This document shows, piece after piece, positions 18,209 to 28,272 of a stretch of DNA of 64,000 bases. The stretch covers positions 156,156 to 220,155 of the forward strand of contig NZ_RAHJ01000021.1 in assembly GCF_003605755.1 (NCBI RefSeq). Reading direction: 5' to 3'. The position numbers were made by a program, and so were the translations under genes. Positions within the stretch are counted from its first letter, which is position 1; each line of letters starts with the position of its first letter. This DNA comes from Tsuneonella suprasediminis. GTDB taxonomy: Bacteria > Pseudomonadota > Alphaproteobacteria > Sphingomonadales > Sphingomonadaceae. The notes beneath the pieces were generated by a model, which made no database searches, had not been told where the DNA came from, and saw only the letters and a program-made list of their open reading frames with translations.

Positions 18209-19021
18209 ATGCGTATTCCTTTCACCAAGATGCACGGTCTGGGCAATGACTTCGTCGTGCTCGACGCGCGCATCGATGCCCTGCCACCCCTCGGCCCGGC
18301 CACCGCAGCGGCCATTTCCGACCGGCGTACCGGCATCGGTTGCGATCAGCTGATCGTACTTCAACCATCCGACGTGGCCGATTTCCAAATGCGGATTTTC
18401 AATGCCGACGGCGGCGAAGTGGAAGCCTGCGGCAATGCCAGCCGAGCGGTCGCCTTGCTGCATGGCTCCAAAGCCAGCGTCGAAACCGGTGGCGGCATCA
18501 TCGCGGTGGAACCAATGGGTGACGGTGCCCGGATCGATATGGGCACACCCCGTTTCGAGTGGGATGCCATTCCGCTGGCCTATGCGATGGATACACTCAC
18601 TATGCCCGTGGCGTGGGAAAATCTCGAAAATCCCTGCGCCGTGAACGTCGGCAATCCGCATGTGATCTTCTTCGTCGAAGACGGCACGGCGATCCCATTG
18701 GAGCGTTTGGGACCGGAAATCGAATGCGATGCGCTGTTTCCCGAACGGATCAACGTCAACGTCGCGCAAGTCACCGGCCCCGCGTCGATCGATCTTCGGG
18801 TGTGGGAACGCGGCAGCGGGCTGACCCGCGCGTGCGGCACCGGTGCCTGTGCCACCGCCGTGGCGGCGATCCGCCGGGGGCTGGTCAGCGGGCGGCAGGT
18901 CACAGTTACCTTGCCGGGCGGCCCACTCGACATCGAATGGACCGAAGCAGGCCGCATTCTGATGACCGGCCCTGCCACCACCAGCTTTATCGGCAGTTTC
19001 GAATGGACCGACTACGCATGA
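18209..19021 (+). CDS. dapF: Diaminopimelate epimerase
   Basis: A 270-residue cofactor-independent racemase converting LL- to meso-diaminopimelate for lysine and peptidoglycan. The two catalytic cysteines sit in EACGNASRA (about 74-82) and TRACGTGACATA (about 209-220). The N-terminus FTKMHGLGNDFVVLD is diagnostic. It overlaps mtaB by 4 bp (ATGA). Confidence 0.95.
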   Translation: MRIPFTKMHGLGNDFVVLDARIDALPPLGPATAAAISDRRTGIGCDQLIVLQPSDVADFQMRIFNADGGEVEACGNASRAVALLHGSKASVETGGGIIAVEPMGDGARIDMGTPRFEWDAIPLAYAMDTLTMPVAWENLENPCAVNVGNPHVIFFVEDGTAIPLERLGPEIECDALFPERINVNVAQVTGPASIDLRVWERGSGLTRACGTGACATAVAAIRRGLVSGRQVTVTLPGGPLDIEWTEAGRILMTGPATTSFIGSFEWTDYA

Positions 19022-20196
19022 GCGCAGTCGAAGTCGTCTCGCTTGGCTGCCGCCTGAATCTTTCGGAAAGCGAGCGCATCCGCGCCTTGCTGGCGAACGA
19101 ACCGCGTGAAACAGTGGTCGTCAATTCCTGCGCCGTCACCAGCGAAGCGGTGCGGCAAACACGTCAGGCGATCCGCCGTGCGCGCCGCGAACGGCCCGAT
19201 GCCCGCCTGATCGTGACCGGTTGCGCGGCAGAGGTGGAGCGCGATCAGATTGCCGCCATGCCAGAGGTGGACGGCCTGATCGCCAATGCCGCCAAGCTCG
19301 ACGCGCGGGCATGGAATGCCCCCGCCGACACTGCACCGACCCCGCGCCAGCACAGCCGCGCGTTTATCGCAGTGCAGAACGGCTGCGATCATGCCTGCAC
19401 ATTCTGCGTCATCCCGCAGGGACGCGGGCCAAGCCAGTCTCTTGCCGTTCCACAAGTCCTGCGCCTGATCGAACACGATCTGACATCGGGCGCGCGCGAA
19501 GTCGTGCTGACCGGGGTGGACCTGACGAGTTGGGGACACGATCTGCCCGATGCCCCCCGCCTTGGCACTTTGGTGCAGGCGATCCTCGATGCCTTTCCGC
19601 AAATCCTGCGCCTGCGCCTGTCTTCGGTCGATGGGGTGGAGATCGATCCGCTGCTGGAAGAGCTGCTGGCGCAAGAGGCGCGCGTGATGCCGCATCTGCA
19701 CCTGTCGTTGCAGCACGGCGACGATCTGATCCTGAAACGGATGAAGCGCCGCCATTTGCGCCGCGATGCGGTGGCTCTGGTGGAACGGTTGAAGGCGCAG
19801 CGACCGGACATCGCCATCGGCGCGGATCTGATCGCTGGCTTCCCCACCGAAACGGCGGCTCATCATGCAGCCAACCTATCCATCGTGCGCGAACTGAATA
19901 TCGTGCACGGCCATATTTTTCCTTATTCCCCCCGCCCCGGCACCCCTGCGGCGCGGATGCCGCAAGTCGAACGGGCGGTGGTAAAAGAACGCGCGGCCAA
20001 ACTGCGCGAAACAGTTGGTCTGATCCGCAGTAAATGGCTTGCATCAAAGATCGGCAAATCCATAGAAGTTCTTGCCGAACGCGATGGATGCGGCCATGCG
20101 CCGGACTTCGCCCGGGTGCGTGTGCCACACGGCACTGCACCCGATACAATCGCAACCGTCACCCCCACCCGGGTTGAGGAAGGCCTTCTGGCATGA
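19018..20196 (+). CDS. mtaB: tRNA (N6-threonylcarbamoyladenosine-37) methylthiotransferase
   Basis: A 392-residue radical-SAM methylthiotransferase that makes ms2t6A at tRNA position 37. The N-terminal UPF0004 domain has its three cluster cysteines (SLGCRLN, VNSCAVT, VTGCAAE). The radical-SAM cluster is NGCDHACTFCVIPQGRGP (CxxxCxxC, about 121-138). A short C-terminal TRAM-like region ends the protein. ATG 19018 overlaps the dapF stop and its own stop overlaps ftsY, giving a coupled dapF-mtaB-ftsY-yciB run. Confidence 0.93.
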   Translation: MSAVEVVSLGCRLNLSESERIRALLANEPRETVVVNSCAVTSEAVRQTRQAIRRARRERPDARLIVTGCAAEVERDQIAAMPEVDGLIANAAKLDARAWNAPADTAPTPRQHSRAFIAVQNGCDHACTFCVIPQGRGPSQSLAVPQVLRLIEHDLTSGAREVVLTGVDLTSWGHDLPDAPRLGTLVQAILDAFPQILRLRLSSVDGVEIDPLLEELLAQEARVMPHLHLSLQHGDDLILKRMKRRHLRRDAVALVERLKAQRPDIAIGADLIAGFPTETAAHHAANLSIVRELNIVHGHIFPYSPRPGTPAARMPQVERAVVKERAAKLRETVGLIRSKWLASKIGKSIEVLAERDGCGHAPDFARVRVPHGTAPDTIATVTPTRVEEGLLA

Positions 20197-21125
20197 ACGA
20201 ACCCAGCTCCCCTTCGTGGACAGAGCGCGTGTTTGGCGGTTTTCGCAAAACATCCGAACGGCTGTCGAATAACCTGACCGGCGTGGTCGGCACGGCCAAA
20301 CTCGACGATGCGACGCTGGACGATGTCGAAGATGCGCTGATCGTATCCGATCTCGGCCCCGCCGCTGCGCGCCGTATCCGCGATCGGCTGGCGGAAAAGC
20401 GTTTCGGACTGGCGATCAGCGAACAGGAATTGCGCGAAGCGGTGGCCGAAGAAATCGCCGCGATCCTGCGCCCGGTGGCGAAACCGTTGGAGATCGTCGC
20501 TTTCCCCCGCCCGCAAGTCATTCTGGTGATCGGCGTCAACGGCAGCGGCAAAACCACCACGATCGCCAAGCTGGCGCACTGGCTACAGGAAGACGATTAC
20601 GGCGTGATGCTGGCGGCAGGCGACACGTTCCGCGCGGCCGCCATTGGCCAGCTGGCCACGTGGGCCGAACGCATCGGTGCGCCAATCGTTCGCGGGCCCG
20701 AAGGCGGCGATCCGGCTTCAATCGTGTTCGACGGTGTGAAGGCCGCAACCGAACAGGGGATCGACGCGCTGATCGTCGACACCGCGGGCCGGTTGCAGAA
20801 CAAGCGCGAACTGATGGACGAACTGGCCAAAATTCGCCGCGTGCTGGGCCGCCTGAACGCAGAGGCGCCGCATGACGTTGTCCTCGTGCTCGACGCCACC
20901 AACGGCCAAAACGCATTGAACCAGATTGAAACATTCATGGAAGTGGCCGGTGTAACCGGACTTATTATGACTAAACTCGACGGCACTGCGCGCGGCGGTG
21001 TGCTGGTGGCTGCAGCCGAACAGTTCGGCCTGCCGATCCACGCCATTGGCGTTGGCGAAAAACTGGAAGACCTGCGTCCGTTCGATCCCGATCTGGTCGC
21101 GCGGGTCATTGCTGGAGTGGCATGA
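20193..21125 (+). CDS. ftsY: Signal recognition particle receptor FtsY
   Basis: A 310-residue SRP receptor GTPase for co-translational membrane targeting. The N domain (about 1-95) is followed by the G domain with P-loop GVNGSGKTTTIAKLA (about 111-125), DTAGR and TKLDGTARGGV. The acidic A domain seen in E. coli FtsY is absent, as in many alphaproteobacteria. It is ATGA-coupled to both neighbours. Confidence 0.94.
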   Translation: MNEPSSPSWTERVFGGFRKTSERLSNNLTGVVGTAKLDDATLDDVEDALIVSDLGPAAARRIRDRLAEKRFGLAISEQELREAVAEEIAAILRPVAKPLEIVAFPRPQVILVIGVNGSGKTTTIAKLAHWLQEDDYGVMLAAGDTFRAAAIGQLATWAERIGAPIVRGPEGGDPASIVFDGVKAATEQGIDALIVDTAGRLQNKRELMDELAKIRRVLGRLNAEAPHDVVLVLDATNGQNALNQIETFMEVAGVTGLIMTKLDGTARGGVLVAAAEQFGLPIHAIGVGEKLEDLRPFDPDLVARVIAGVA

Positions 21126-21775
21126 TGACCGGCCAACCACCTGAAAAGAAGCCCTCGGGCTGGCTGAACGTCGCGGTCGATTACGGGCCGCTGCTGGTGT
21201 TCCTCTCGGTCTATTGGTATTTTGCTCCGGAAGATAAGGAAGACATGGTCGGCGTGTTGCTGGCTGTGGTCCACAGCACCGCTGCCTTCATCGTTGCAGC
21301 GGTCGTGGCGCTGGTGCTGTCCAAATGGCTCACTGGCCGGATTTCGCGAATGCTGATGCTGTCGACGGTCCTGATCGTCGGTTTCGGCAGCCTGACGATC
21401 CTGTTGCGCGATCCGGTCTATGTGCAGATCAAACCGACGGTACTTTACGTATTTTTCGGCCTTGTCCTCATCGCGGGATGGATGCGCGGCAAAGCCTTGC
21501 TGCAATGGCTGCTGGAAGCCGCATTCGAAGGGCTGGACGAAGCGGGCTGGCTCAAGCTGAGCCGGAACTGGGGGGTGTTCTTCCTGTTCCTCGCCGCGCT
21601 CAATCAGGGGCTGGTCCATTTCCTCAGCTTTGGCGACTGGCTGTGGGCCAAGCTGTGGGTCTTCATGCCGCTGACGTTCCTGTTCACGTTCAGCCAGATC
21701 CCAATGCTGCTGAAGCATGGTCTGGGCGCTGAAGGAGTGATGGAAGAGGAAGAAAACCCGCCGCCTGTGGGTTGA
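21122..21775 (+). CDS. yciB: Inner-membrane septation protein A / YciB family
   Basis: A 217-residue inner-membrane protein with about five or six hydrophobic helices and the family signature VDYGPLLVFLSVYWYF near the N-terminus, then FGSLTILLRDPVYVQIKPT and LSRNWGVFFLFLAALNQ. YciB (IspZ) is linked to cell envelope and septation phenotypes, but its biochemical role is unclear. It overlaps ftsY by 4 bp and converges on kup. Confidence 0.88.
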   Translation: MMTGQPPEKKPSGWLNVAVDYGPLLVFLSVYWYFAPEDKEDMVGVLLAVVHSTAAFIVAAVVALVLSKWLTGRISRMLMLSTVLIVGFGSLTILLRDPVYVQIKPTVLYVFFGLVLIAGWMRGKALLQWLLEAAFEGLDEAGWLKLSRNWGVFFLFLAALNQGLVHFLSFGDWLWAKLWVFMPLTFLFTFSQIPMLLKHGLGAEGVMEEEENPPPVG

Positions 21776-21840
21776 TGCCCCATGTGGGGCGCAACTGGAT
21801 GCGCCCTGCCCTCCACTGACACTGGAACCACAATTCTCCT

Positions 21841-21945
21841 CACCTGTCGCCCCTGACCTGATCCGGGGCCCAGCTTTTCGTCCAGCGCGGTGCGAGCAGA
21901 AGCGGGCCCCCGGCTCAAGGCCGGGGTGACGAAAACGAGAGTATC
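21841..21945. repeat. Intergenic palindromic repeat (CCCCGGC-TCAAG-GCCGGGG type)
   Basis: The 274-bp gap between yciB and kup holds a dispersed-repeat-like palindrome. CCCCGGC (21908-21914), a TCAAG loop and GCCGGGG (21920-21926) are followed by TGACG, preceded by a partly related GATCCGGGGCCCAGC segment. This motif style is common between genes in sphingomonads. It may also act as a bidirectional transcription stop for the convergent pair. Confidence 0.55.
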
Positions 21946-22049
21946 AGCTTCGTTGCCCGGTTTATAAACCAGCCTGCAACCCCGCCCCCTCTGCCGCTGG
22001 GAAGCACAACCCGCGCTTCTCCACCGCGCGAGAAAGCCAACCGGGAAAG

Positions 22050-23975
22050 CTAGATTTCGACCTGACTGCCCAGTTCGACCACGCGATTGGTCGGCAGGCG
22101 GAAGAATTCCATCGCCGTCGCCGCATTACGCAGCATCCATGCGAAAATCTTTTCCCGCCAGATGGACATACCCGGATTCTTCGACGGCAGCAGCGTCTGT
22201 CGGCTGAGGAAGAAGCTGGTCTGCATCATATCGAACATGCCACCGCACGCCTCGCACCCTTTCAGCGCGGCGGGCACATCGGTTTCTTCCATAAAGCCAT
22301 AATGCATCACCATGCGGAAGATGCCGTCGCCCACTTCGTTGATTTCGATCCGCTTGGATGGATCGACGAAAGGCTTGCCCGCAATCTGCACGGTCAGGAT
22401 CACCACGCGTTCGTGCAGCACTTTGTTGTGTTTGATATTATGCAGCAGCGCGCTGGGCACGCCGCCGGTATTCGATGCCATGAAGATCGCCGTGCCCGGA
22501 ACCCGGATGGCGGAATTGCGCGCGCTTTTGGCGAAGATTTCGATTGGCAGCGCCACTTCGCTCATCCGTTCGCGCATCAGCTTCCTCCCGCGCGCCCATG
22601 TGGTGAGGAAGGTAAAGGCAATCGCGCCGACCAGCAGGGGGAACCAGCCGCCATCGGGCACCTTGGGCAGGTTCGCGCCGAAGAAAGCGCCATCCACCAG
22701 GAAGAACACCCCGGCAATCGGGATCGCCATCCACCACCGCCATTTCCACACTGCGATGAACAGCACCGCCATCAGACAGGTATCGATCAGCATCGCCCCT
22801 GTCACCGCGATGCCATAAGCGCTGGCGAGGTTGGAGGAGTTGCGGAACGTCAGCACCAGCAGGATGACCGCGACCATCAGTACCCAGTTCACGAACGGGA
22901 TGTAGATCTGGCCATGTTCGGTTTCGCTGGTGTGCAGGATCGAGAGGCGCGGCACGAAGCCAAGCTGGATCGCCTGTTGCGTGACGGAGAACGCCCCCGA
23001 AATCACCGCCTGACTGGCGATGAACGTCGCACAGGTCGCCAGCAGCACGAGCGGCAGGCGATACATATCGGGCGCCATCACGAAGAACGGGTTCTTGATC
23101 GCTTCCGCCGCAGCAGCCGCTTCCATATTCAGGATCATCGCGGCCTGCCCGAAATAATTGAGCAGGAGGCACGGCATGACAAAGCCGAACCAACTGATCC
23201 GCAGCGGCCCGCGTCCGAAGTGCCCCATGTCGGTATAGAGCGCTTCCGCCCCCGTCACCGCCAGCACCACAGAACCGAGCGCGAGGAAACCCAGCGTCTT
23301 GTCGGTCATAAAGAACTGCACGGCGTACCACGGGTTCAGCGCGGCGAGCACGGCCGGATGATCGACGATATGGATGATCCCAAGAAACGCCAGCACGGAG
23401 AAATAAGTCAGCATCACCGGCGAAAACAGCTTGCCAATGGTCGTCGTCCCGCGCCGTTGCAGCAGGAACAGCGCGATCAGCAAAGTCAGCGCGATGGGAA
23501 TGACGAATTCGCCCAGCCGCGCCTCCACCGTGGTCAGGCCTTCCACCGCCGACAGCACCGAAATTGCAGGCGTAATCATACTATCGCCGTAAAACAGCGC
23601 AGTCGCGAACACTCCCAGCATGACCGCGACCCAGCCATAACTCGACCGGCCCAGCTTGTTCGAAATCAGCGCCACCAGCGCCAGCGTGCCGCCCTGCCCA
23701 TTGTTATCAGCGCGCATCAGCACGGTAACGTATTGCAACGACACCACGAATGTCATCGCCCAGAAAATCAGGCTAACGACGCCCAGCAGGTGCAGCGTAT
23801 CGAGTGTGAGCGGGTGAGGCCCCACGAATGTTTCGCGAAAGGCGTAAATCGGGCTGGTGCCGATATCGCCGAACACGATACCGACAGCACCGACCGCCAG
23901 CTTGACCTTGGCACTGACCTTACGATCACCGCTCTGGCCGCTGCCGTCTTCGCTGTCTGCGACCGCCTGACTCAT
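22050..23975 (-). CDS. kup: Low-affinity potassium transporter Kup
   Basis: A 641-residue KUP/HAK/KT potassium uptake protein. Twelve or so membrane helices follow a short hydrophilic N-terminus. [24 protein letters not shown] is the family signature, with [17 protein letters not shown] and [15 protein letters not shown] further on, and a cytoplasmic C-terminal domain of about 150 residues. Transport is probably proton-coupled. It is monocistronic and convergent with yciB. Confidence 0.93.
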   Translation of the reverse strand: MSQAVADSEDGSGQSGDRKVSAKVKLAVGAVGIVFGDIGTSPIYAFRETFVGPHPLTLDTLHLLGVVSLIFWAMTFVVSLQYVTVLMRADNNGQGGTLALVALISNKLGRSSYGWVAVMLGVFATALFYGDSMITPAISVLSAVEGLTTVEARLGEFVIPIALTLLIALFLLQRRGTTTIGKLFSPVMLTYFSVLAFLGIIHIVDHPAVLAALNPWYAVQFFMTDKTLGFLALGSVVLAVTGAEALYTDMGHFGRGPLRISWFGFVMPCLLLNYFGQAAMILNMEAAAAAEAIKNPFFVMAPDMYRLPLVLLATCATFIASQAVISGAFSVTQQAIQLGFVPRLSILHTSETEHGQIYIPFVNWVLMVAVILLVLTFRNSSNLASAYGIAVTGAMLIDTCLMAVLFIAVWKWRWWMAIPIAGVFFLVDGAFFGANLPKVPDGGWFPLLVGAIAFTFLTTWARGRKLMRERMSEVALPIEIFAKSARNSAIRVPGTAIFMASNTGGVPSALLHNIKHNKVLHERVVILTVQIAGKPFVDPSKRIEINEVGDGIFRMVMHYGFMEETDVPAALKGCEACGGMFDMMQTSFFLSRQTLLPSKNPGMSIWREKIFAWMLRNAATAMEFFRLPTNRVVELGSQVEI

Positions 23976-24093
23976 GCGGGTAATACCCCTTCGCCGTTAA
24001 CCGCGCGCCATGCATACATGACGAAAGGAGCGGCGCTTATCACCACTCCCATATGCCCGCAATGCAGCGACTCGACAGCATTTTTCGACCGGA

Positions 24094-24735
24094 TCACTCC
24101 GTCGGCTTTCCACTGTTCATCCGCGCAATCAATGCATCGAGCATATTGAGCCTTTGTTGCAACTGTTCGCGCCATTCCGCATCGGCGGGTGCCCGTGCGA
24201 TCATATCGGCCCAAAGCGCACGTGCATCGGCCAGATCGCCGCCGCGAATCATCGCCACACCAAGGAAAAATCCCGGCCCCGGACTATCGGGTTCCAGCTT
24301 GCGTGCCTGAGCATAGGCATAGAGCGCCGCCGGGGTCAGTCGCCCGTCGGCATGTTGCACCAGAGCATTGCCCAGTGCGATCCACGCCTCCGTATCCTTC
24401 GGATCGGCATCGACGCCCGATCGCAGAATGCCTGCCGCGGTGGTGAATTGCCCCTGACGGGCAAAACCATCGGCCATCGTGACATAGCTGCTGGGCGGGT
24501 TCGTCCCGAATAGCGAACGGCGCGCTTCCACCAGTGCCCCGCCCGTCTGGTCGGGATCGTCGACGGCAGCGCGCGGCGACCCGCCGAAACCGGGCGAACC
24601 CTGCAAAGCATAGCCCGCGAGCCCAAACACCAACGCCGCGGCAAACAGCGTCCATGCCGAACGCGGCAGGCGCAGTACGACAATCGCAAAGCCCAGCGCC
24701 AGCACCGCCAGCAATATGATCGGCAGGTAAGTCAT
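24094..24735 (-). CDS. ccmI: Cytochrome c biogenesis TPR protein CcmI/CycH-like
   Basis: A 213-residue membrane-anchored helical-repeat protein. Two hydrophobic segments (about 2-20 and 28-45) precede periplasmic TPR-like repeats (RQGQFTTAAGILRSGVDADP, then TEAWIALGNALVQHADG). CcmI holds apocytochrome for heme attachment with CcmF/CcmH. ATG 24735 overlaps the ccmH stop by 4 bp. It is short relative to E. coli CcmH/I fusions, as in other sphingomonads. It is the last gene of the ccm operon. Confidence 0.8.
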   Translation of the reverse strand: MTYLPIILLAVLALGFAIVVLRLPRSAWTLFAAALVFGLAGYALQGSPGFGGSPRAAVDDPDQTGGALVEARRSLFGTNPPSSYVTMADGFARQGQFTTAAGILRSGVDADPKDTEAWIALGNALVQHADGRLTPAALYAYAQARKLEPDSPGPGFFLGVAMIRGGDLADARALWADMIARAPADAEWREQLQQRLNMLDALIARMNSGKPTE

Positions 24736-25166
24736 CCGCGCTTGCCCCCCAGCCGCCGCCACAGCACCGCAGCAGCGATCAGCAACAATATCAGCGGCCC
24801 GGCAAACAGCGGCCAGGTCGTTTCGCTCACTTCGGGTTTATAGCTGACGTAATCGCCATAACGGTCCATCAGCCAGCGGCGAATCGCCTCCGGGCTTTCA
24901 CCGGCGGCGATGCGCTGGCGCACTTCGCTCCGCATATCGCCTGCCATCGAGGCATCCGAATCGGCAATCGACTGGCTCTGGCACTTGAGGCAACGCAAGG
25001 TTTCCATCAGCGCCTGCGCCTTGGCCTCCTGCGCCGGATCGTCGAGCTGGCGATAGGCATAGGGCGCGGGTGGCAGATCGTCCTGCGCCATCGCTGGCTG
25101 TGCCAGTGGCGCGAGATGAGCCAGCAGCACCAGCGCAAGCACAATCGCGGACAGCTTGCGAATCAT
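24732..25166 (-). CDS. ccmH: Cytochrome c maturation thiol reductase CcmH
   Basis: A 144-residue protein with a signal peptide (IRKLSAIVLALVLLAHLAPLAQPAMAQ), a periplasmic domain carrying the redox motif LRCLKCQSQSIADSDA (CxxC) and a C-terminal membrane anchor (WPLFAGPLILLLIAAAVLWRR). It reduces the apocytochrome CXXCH disulfide. It overlaps ccmG and ccmI by 4 bp each. Confidence 0.93.
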   Translation of the reverse strand: MIRKLSAIVLALVLLAHLAPLAQPAMAQDDLPPAPYAYRQLDDPAQEAKAQALMETLRCLKCQSQSIADSDASMAGDMRSEVRQRIAAGESPEAIRRWLMDRYGDYVSYKPEVSETTWPLFAGPLILLLIAAAVLWRRLGGKRG

Positions 25167-25693
25167 CGTTTCGCCTCTTCCAGCTTGCTGAGCAGCAGCT
25201 TCACATCTTCAGGGCGCACGTCTCCGATATGCTGATACCGGATCACCCCGTTGCCATCGACCACGAAAGTTTCAGGCACACCCGAACTGCCGATGGAAAG
25301 CTGCACTTTGCTCAGATCGTCGCGCCCGATGCGGGCATAAGGATTACCGTAACGGTCCAGAAACGCGGCGACATCTTCAGGCCGGTCGCGAATCGCCACC
25401 CCTACGATGGTCGCCCCCGCTTCCTGCAAACGCGCCAGTTGCGGCGCCTCTGCCGCGCAGGGGATGCACCAGCTGGCCCAGATATTCAGCAGCTTGGGCT
25501 TGCCATCTTTAAGGTTGGCGGTCGACAGGCCGGGCCGGTCCCCGACAGCGGAGGGCAAATCGAACGCGGGCACTTCCTTGCCGATCATCGCGCTGTGCAC
25601 GAAATCGTCTCTCGGCCGGGTTAGCTGCCATGCGGCAACTCCGATGAAGGCGACGAACACCGCCAGCGGCAGAAAATAGCGCCAGTGCTTCAT
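25163..25693 (-). CDS. ccmG: Thiol:disulfide interchange protein CcmG/DsbE
   Basis: A 176-residue thioredoxin-fold protein anchored by one N-terminal helix (YFLPLAVFVAFIGVAAWQL). The active site is WASWCIPCAAEAPQL, and the cis-proline loop region is SSGVPETFVVDGNG. It passes reductant to CcmH and apocytochrome c in the periplasm. It is ATGA-coupled to ccmF upstream and ccmH downstream. Confidence 0.94.
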   Translation of the reverse strand: MKHWRYFLPLAVFVAFIGVAAWQLTRPRDDFVHSAMIGKEVPAFDLPSAVGDRPGLSTANLKDGKPKLLNIWASWCIPCAAEAPQLARLQEAGATIVGVAIRDRPEDVAAFLDRYGNPYARIGRDDLSKVQLSIGSSGVPETFVVDGNGVIRYQHIGDVRPEDVKLLLSKLEEAKR

Positions 25694-27642
25694 GCGCTCG
25701 CCTCCGACCGGCGCTCGACCGCCTTACGCATCACCCGCCGCCGCCGCAGATCGGTATAGACCCGGCCGATCAGCGCCAGTGCGCCGCCCAGTGCCACCAT
25801 CATCCCGCCGATCCAGATCAGCGTGACGAGCGGTTTCCACCACAGCCGCAACTGCCAGCGCCCTTCACCCGCTTCGCGCCCCAGCACGGCGTAGAGCTGC
25901 CCGTTCCAGCGGGTAATCAGCGCGCTTTCATTGGTTTCCTGTGGTGGGGACCAGAAATTGCGGGACTGCGGATCGATAATCACCGGCTTACCGCCGCGAT
26001 AGCTGGCCTCCAGCACCCCTTCCAGCGCGGTCCAGTTCGGTCCCGCGACCGGATCGATCCGGTCCAGCTTGATCGTCCACGGGCCAACTTGCGTCGTATC
26101 GCCCACTTTCACCGCTGCCAGCTTCTCCTGCGTGAAGGCGGTTTCGCTCGCCATGCCGAGCAGTGACACGCCGATGCCCAGGTGCGCGATCACCATGCCC
26201 CATGTCGCCAGCGGCAACAGGCGCAGCTTGCGCCCGCGCAACGGCATAACACTGGCCACGATCACCACCACCGCCAGCGCGATGCCCAGAGTGGGCAACA
26301 CAGCGATCCCCGCGAATGCGACCACCCCGGCCAGTGTCACCAGACCCAGCACCGCGATCAGGATCAGTTCGGGCCGGATCCGCTTCGCATTGTCGTGCCG
26401 CCAGCGCAGCAGCGGGCCGACCGCCATCACCAACAGCATCGGTAGCGCGAAAATCGCGGATACCGGATTGAAATACGGTGGCCCCACCGAAACCCGCACG
26501 TCGAACGCTTCAGTCAGCAACGGATAGAGTGTGCCGAGCAGGACCACGCCGAGAATGGCGGATAGCATCACGTTGTTGACCACCAGCGCGCCTTCGCGGC
26601 TGACGAGAGAGAAACGCTCCCCTTCGGTCACGCTGCCCGCCCGCACTGCGAACACCAGCAGCGCGCCGCCGATATAAATCGCCAGCAGAGCCAGCAGAAA
26701 GCTGCCACGTTCAGGATCGACCGCGAAGGCATGAACACTGGTGAGAATGCCTGAGCGGACGAGGAACGTGCCCACCATGCTCATCGAAAAAGCGACCACG
26801 CCCAGCATGATGGTCCACGCCCGCAATGCGTCGCGCGCGGCCAGCACGCTGACTGAATGGAGCAATGCCGTCGCCGCCAGCCAGGGCATCAGGCTGGCGT
26901 TCTCGACCGGATCCCAGAACCACCAGCCGCCCCAGCCCAGTTCGTAATAGGCCCAGTAAGACCCAGCGGTGATCCCCACTGTCAGGAAAATCCACGCTCC
27001 CAAGACCCACGGGCGCATCGCGCGGGCGAAGTCCGGCGTCACCTGCCGGGTCAGCAGCGCGCCCACTGCGAAACTGAACGCGACCGACAGCCCGACATAT
27101 CCGAAATATAGCGTCGGCGGATGGAACGCGAGGCCGATGTCCTGCAACAGCGGGTTCAGCCCCATCCCTTCCAGCGCGGGCGGGTCCAGTCGTTCGAACG
27201 GGTTCGAACTGAACAGCAGGAAGGCATAAAAGCCCAGCCCCACGAATGCCTGCGCCGCCAGCGTCGCCATCATCGTGCGTTCGGGCAGCCGCCGCTCGAT
27301 CAATGCGATCAGCGCACCCGCCATTGCCATCACCGTGACCCACAGCAGCATCGATCCTTCATGGTTGCCCCATGTTCCGGCGATCTTGAAGATCATCGGC
27401 TTCATCGAATGCGAATTCATCGCCACAAGTTTCACTGACAGGTCAGTTCGGGCAAATAACCAGGTGAGTATCAGGAAAGAAAGCGCACATAACACGCCCT
27501 GCATCGCCGCTGCAGGCCTAACTATCTGCGAAAACTCGGCTTTCTCCGCACTTTTGAAGGTGAAGATGGTGCCAAATACGAGTTGAAGCACAGCCAGCGC
27601 GGCTGCGAGCCAGAGCGCGGCAAGGCCAAGTTCTGCAATCAC
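25690..27642 (-). CDS. ccmF: Heme lyase CcmF
   Basis: A 650-residue polytopic membrane protein of cytochrome c maturation that attaches heme to apocytochrome c. The WWD-type periplasmic loop ELGWGGWWFWDPVENASLMPW lies about residues 233-253, with about 15 hydrophobic helices and histidine-containing loops such as TWGNHEGSMLLWV. It is 13 bp downstream of ccmE and ATGA-coupled to ccmG. Confidence 0.95.
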   Translation of the reverse strand: MIAELGLAALWLAAALAVLQLVFGTIFTFKSAEKAEFSQIVRPAAAMQGVLCALSFLILTWLFARTDLSVKLVAMNSHSMKPMIFKIAGTWGNHEGSMLLWVTVMAMAGALIALIERRLPERTMMATLAAQAFVGLGFYAFLLFSSNPFERLDPPALEGMGLNPLLQDIGLAFHPPTLYFGYVGLSVAFSFAVGALLTRQVTPDFARAMRPWVLGAWIFLTVGITAGSYWAYYELGWGGWWFWDPVENASLMPWLAATALLHSVSVLAARDALRAWTIMLGVVAFSMSMVGTFLVRSGILTSVHAFAVDPERGSFLLALLAIYIGGALLVFAVRAGSVTEGERFSLVSREGALVVNNVMLSAILGVVLLGTLYPLLTEAFDVRVSVGPPYFNPVSAIFALPMLLVMAVGPLLRWRHDNAKRIRPELILIAVLGLVTLAGVVAFAGIAVLPTLGIALAVVVIVASVMPLRGRKLRLLPLATWGMVIAHLGIGVSLLGMASETAFTQEKLAAVKVGDTTQVGPWTIKLDRIDPVAGPNWTALEGVLEASYRGGKPVIIDPQSRNFWSPPQETNESALITRWNGQLYAVLGREAGEGRWQLRLWWKPLVTLIWIGGMMVALGGALALIGRVYTDLRRRRVMRKAVERRSEASA

Positions 27643-27655
27643 TTGAATGCCTTAC

Positions 27656-28135
27656 TCATTTAGTGGTTTCTTCAATGGCCGCCTGCTTCTGCGCCGCGGT
27701 CATATCCTGCAATTCACGCGGAATATAGTTTTCGTCATGCTTGGCCAGCAGGGTGTCTGCCCTGAACGTTCCGTTCGCCAGCATCCGTCCTTCGGCGACA
27801 ACGCCCGACCCTTCCTGAAAAAGATCGGGCACTATCCCCTTGTATTCAACCGGAACTCTCGCATCGCCATCACCCACGACGAAATCGATCGTCACACCAT
27901 CGGGCTTGGTCACCAGCGATCCCGTCTCGACCATTCCGCCCAGCCGAACCGCCTGCCCCGCGGGTGGCGGATCGCTCACTATCTCACTGGGAACATAGAA
28001 GAAACTGGCCTGATTGCGGAGCGCCCAGGTGGCGATAAGGGCTGCCGCCACCAATGCCACAACCGCCACGACAACTAGTGCAAGTCGTTGATGCTTCGCC
28101 TTTTTCAGCGGATGAGAAGTGGCTCCCTCGGTCAT
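27656..28135 (-). CDS. ccmE: Periplasmic heme chaperone CcmE
   Basis: A 159-residue protein with one N-terminal membrane helix (LALVVVAVVALVAAALIATWAL) and an OB-fold periplasmic domain. The heme-binding histidine lies in LLAKHDENYIP near residue 130, where CcmE forms a covalent heme bond. Its ATG overlaps the ccmD stop by 4 bp. Confidence 0.94.
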   Translation of the reverse strand: MTEGATSHPLKKAKHQRLALVVVAVVALVAAALIATWALRNQASFFYVPSEIVSDPPPAGQAVRLGGMVETGSLVTKPDGVTIDFVVGDGDARVPVEYKGIVPDLFQEGSGVVAEGRMLANGTFRADTLLAKHDENYIPRELQDMTAAQKQAAIEETTK

Positions 28136-28272
28136 TTGCGCCGTACCTCCTCGCGCCGCTTCTCAGCCCGGCGCATAGCTCGCCACGACCACCACACGAG
28201 CGCAAAAGTCGCAATAATTGCAAGAGCATACGATGCGATCACGAAAGGCCAGGGATCCAGTCCGGCACGCAT
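28132..28272 (-). CDS. ccmD: Heme exporter subunit CcmD (46 aa)
   Basis: A 46-residue gene found by reading the gap between ccmC and ccmE. It begins MRAGLDPWPFVIASYALAI, has one membrane helix (about 10-30) and a highly basic tail (RAMRRAEKRREEVRRK), the standard CcmD pattern. CcmD stabilises CcmE in the CcmABCD heme-handling complex. Its start overlaps the ccmC stop by one base and its stop overlaps the ccmE ATG. Confidence 0.88.
   Translation of the reverse strand: MRAGLDPWPFVIASYALAIIATFALVWWSWRAMRRAEKRREEVRRK

Noticed and set aside
22302..24149. A 615-codon plus-strand open frame antisense to kup
   Set aside because: His/Arg/Gln-rich translation with no recognisable domain, fully overlapping the convincing Kup protein.
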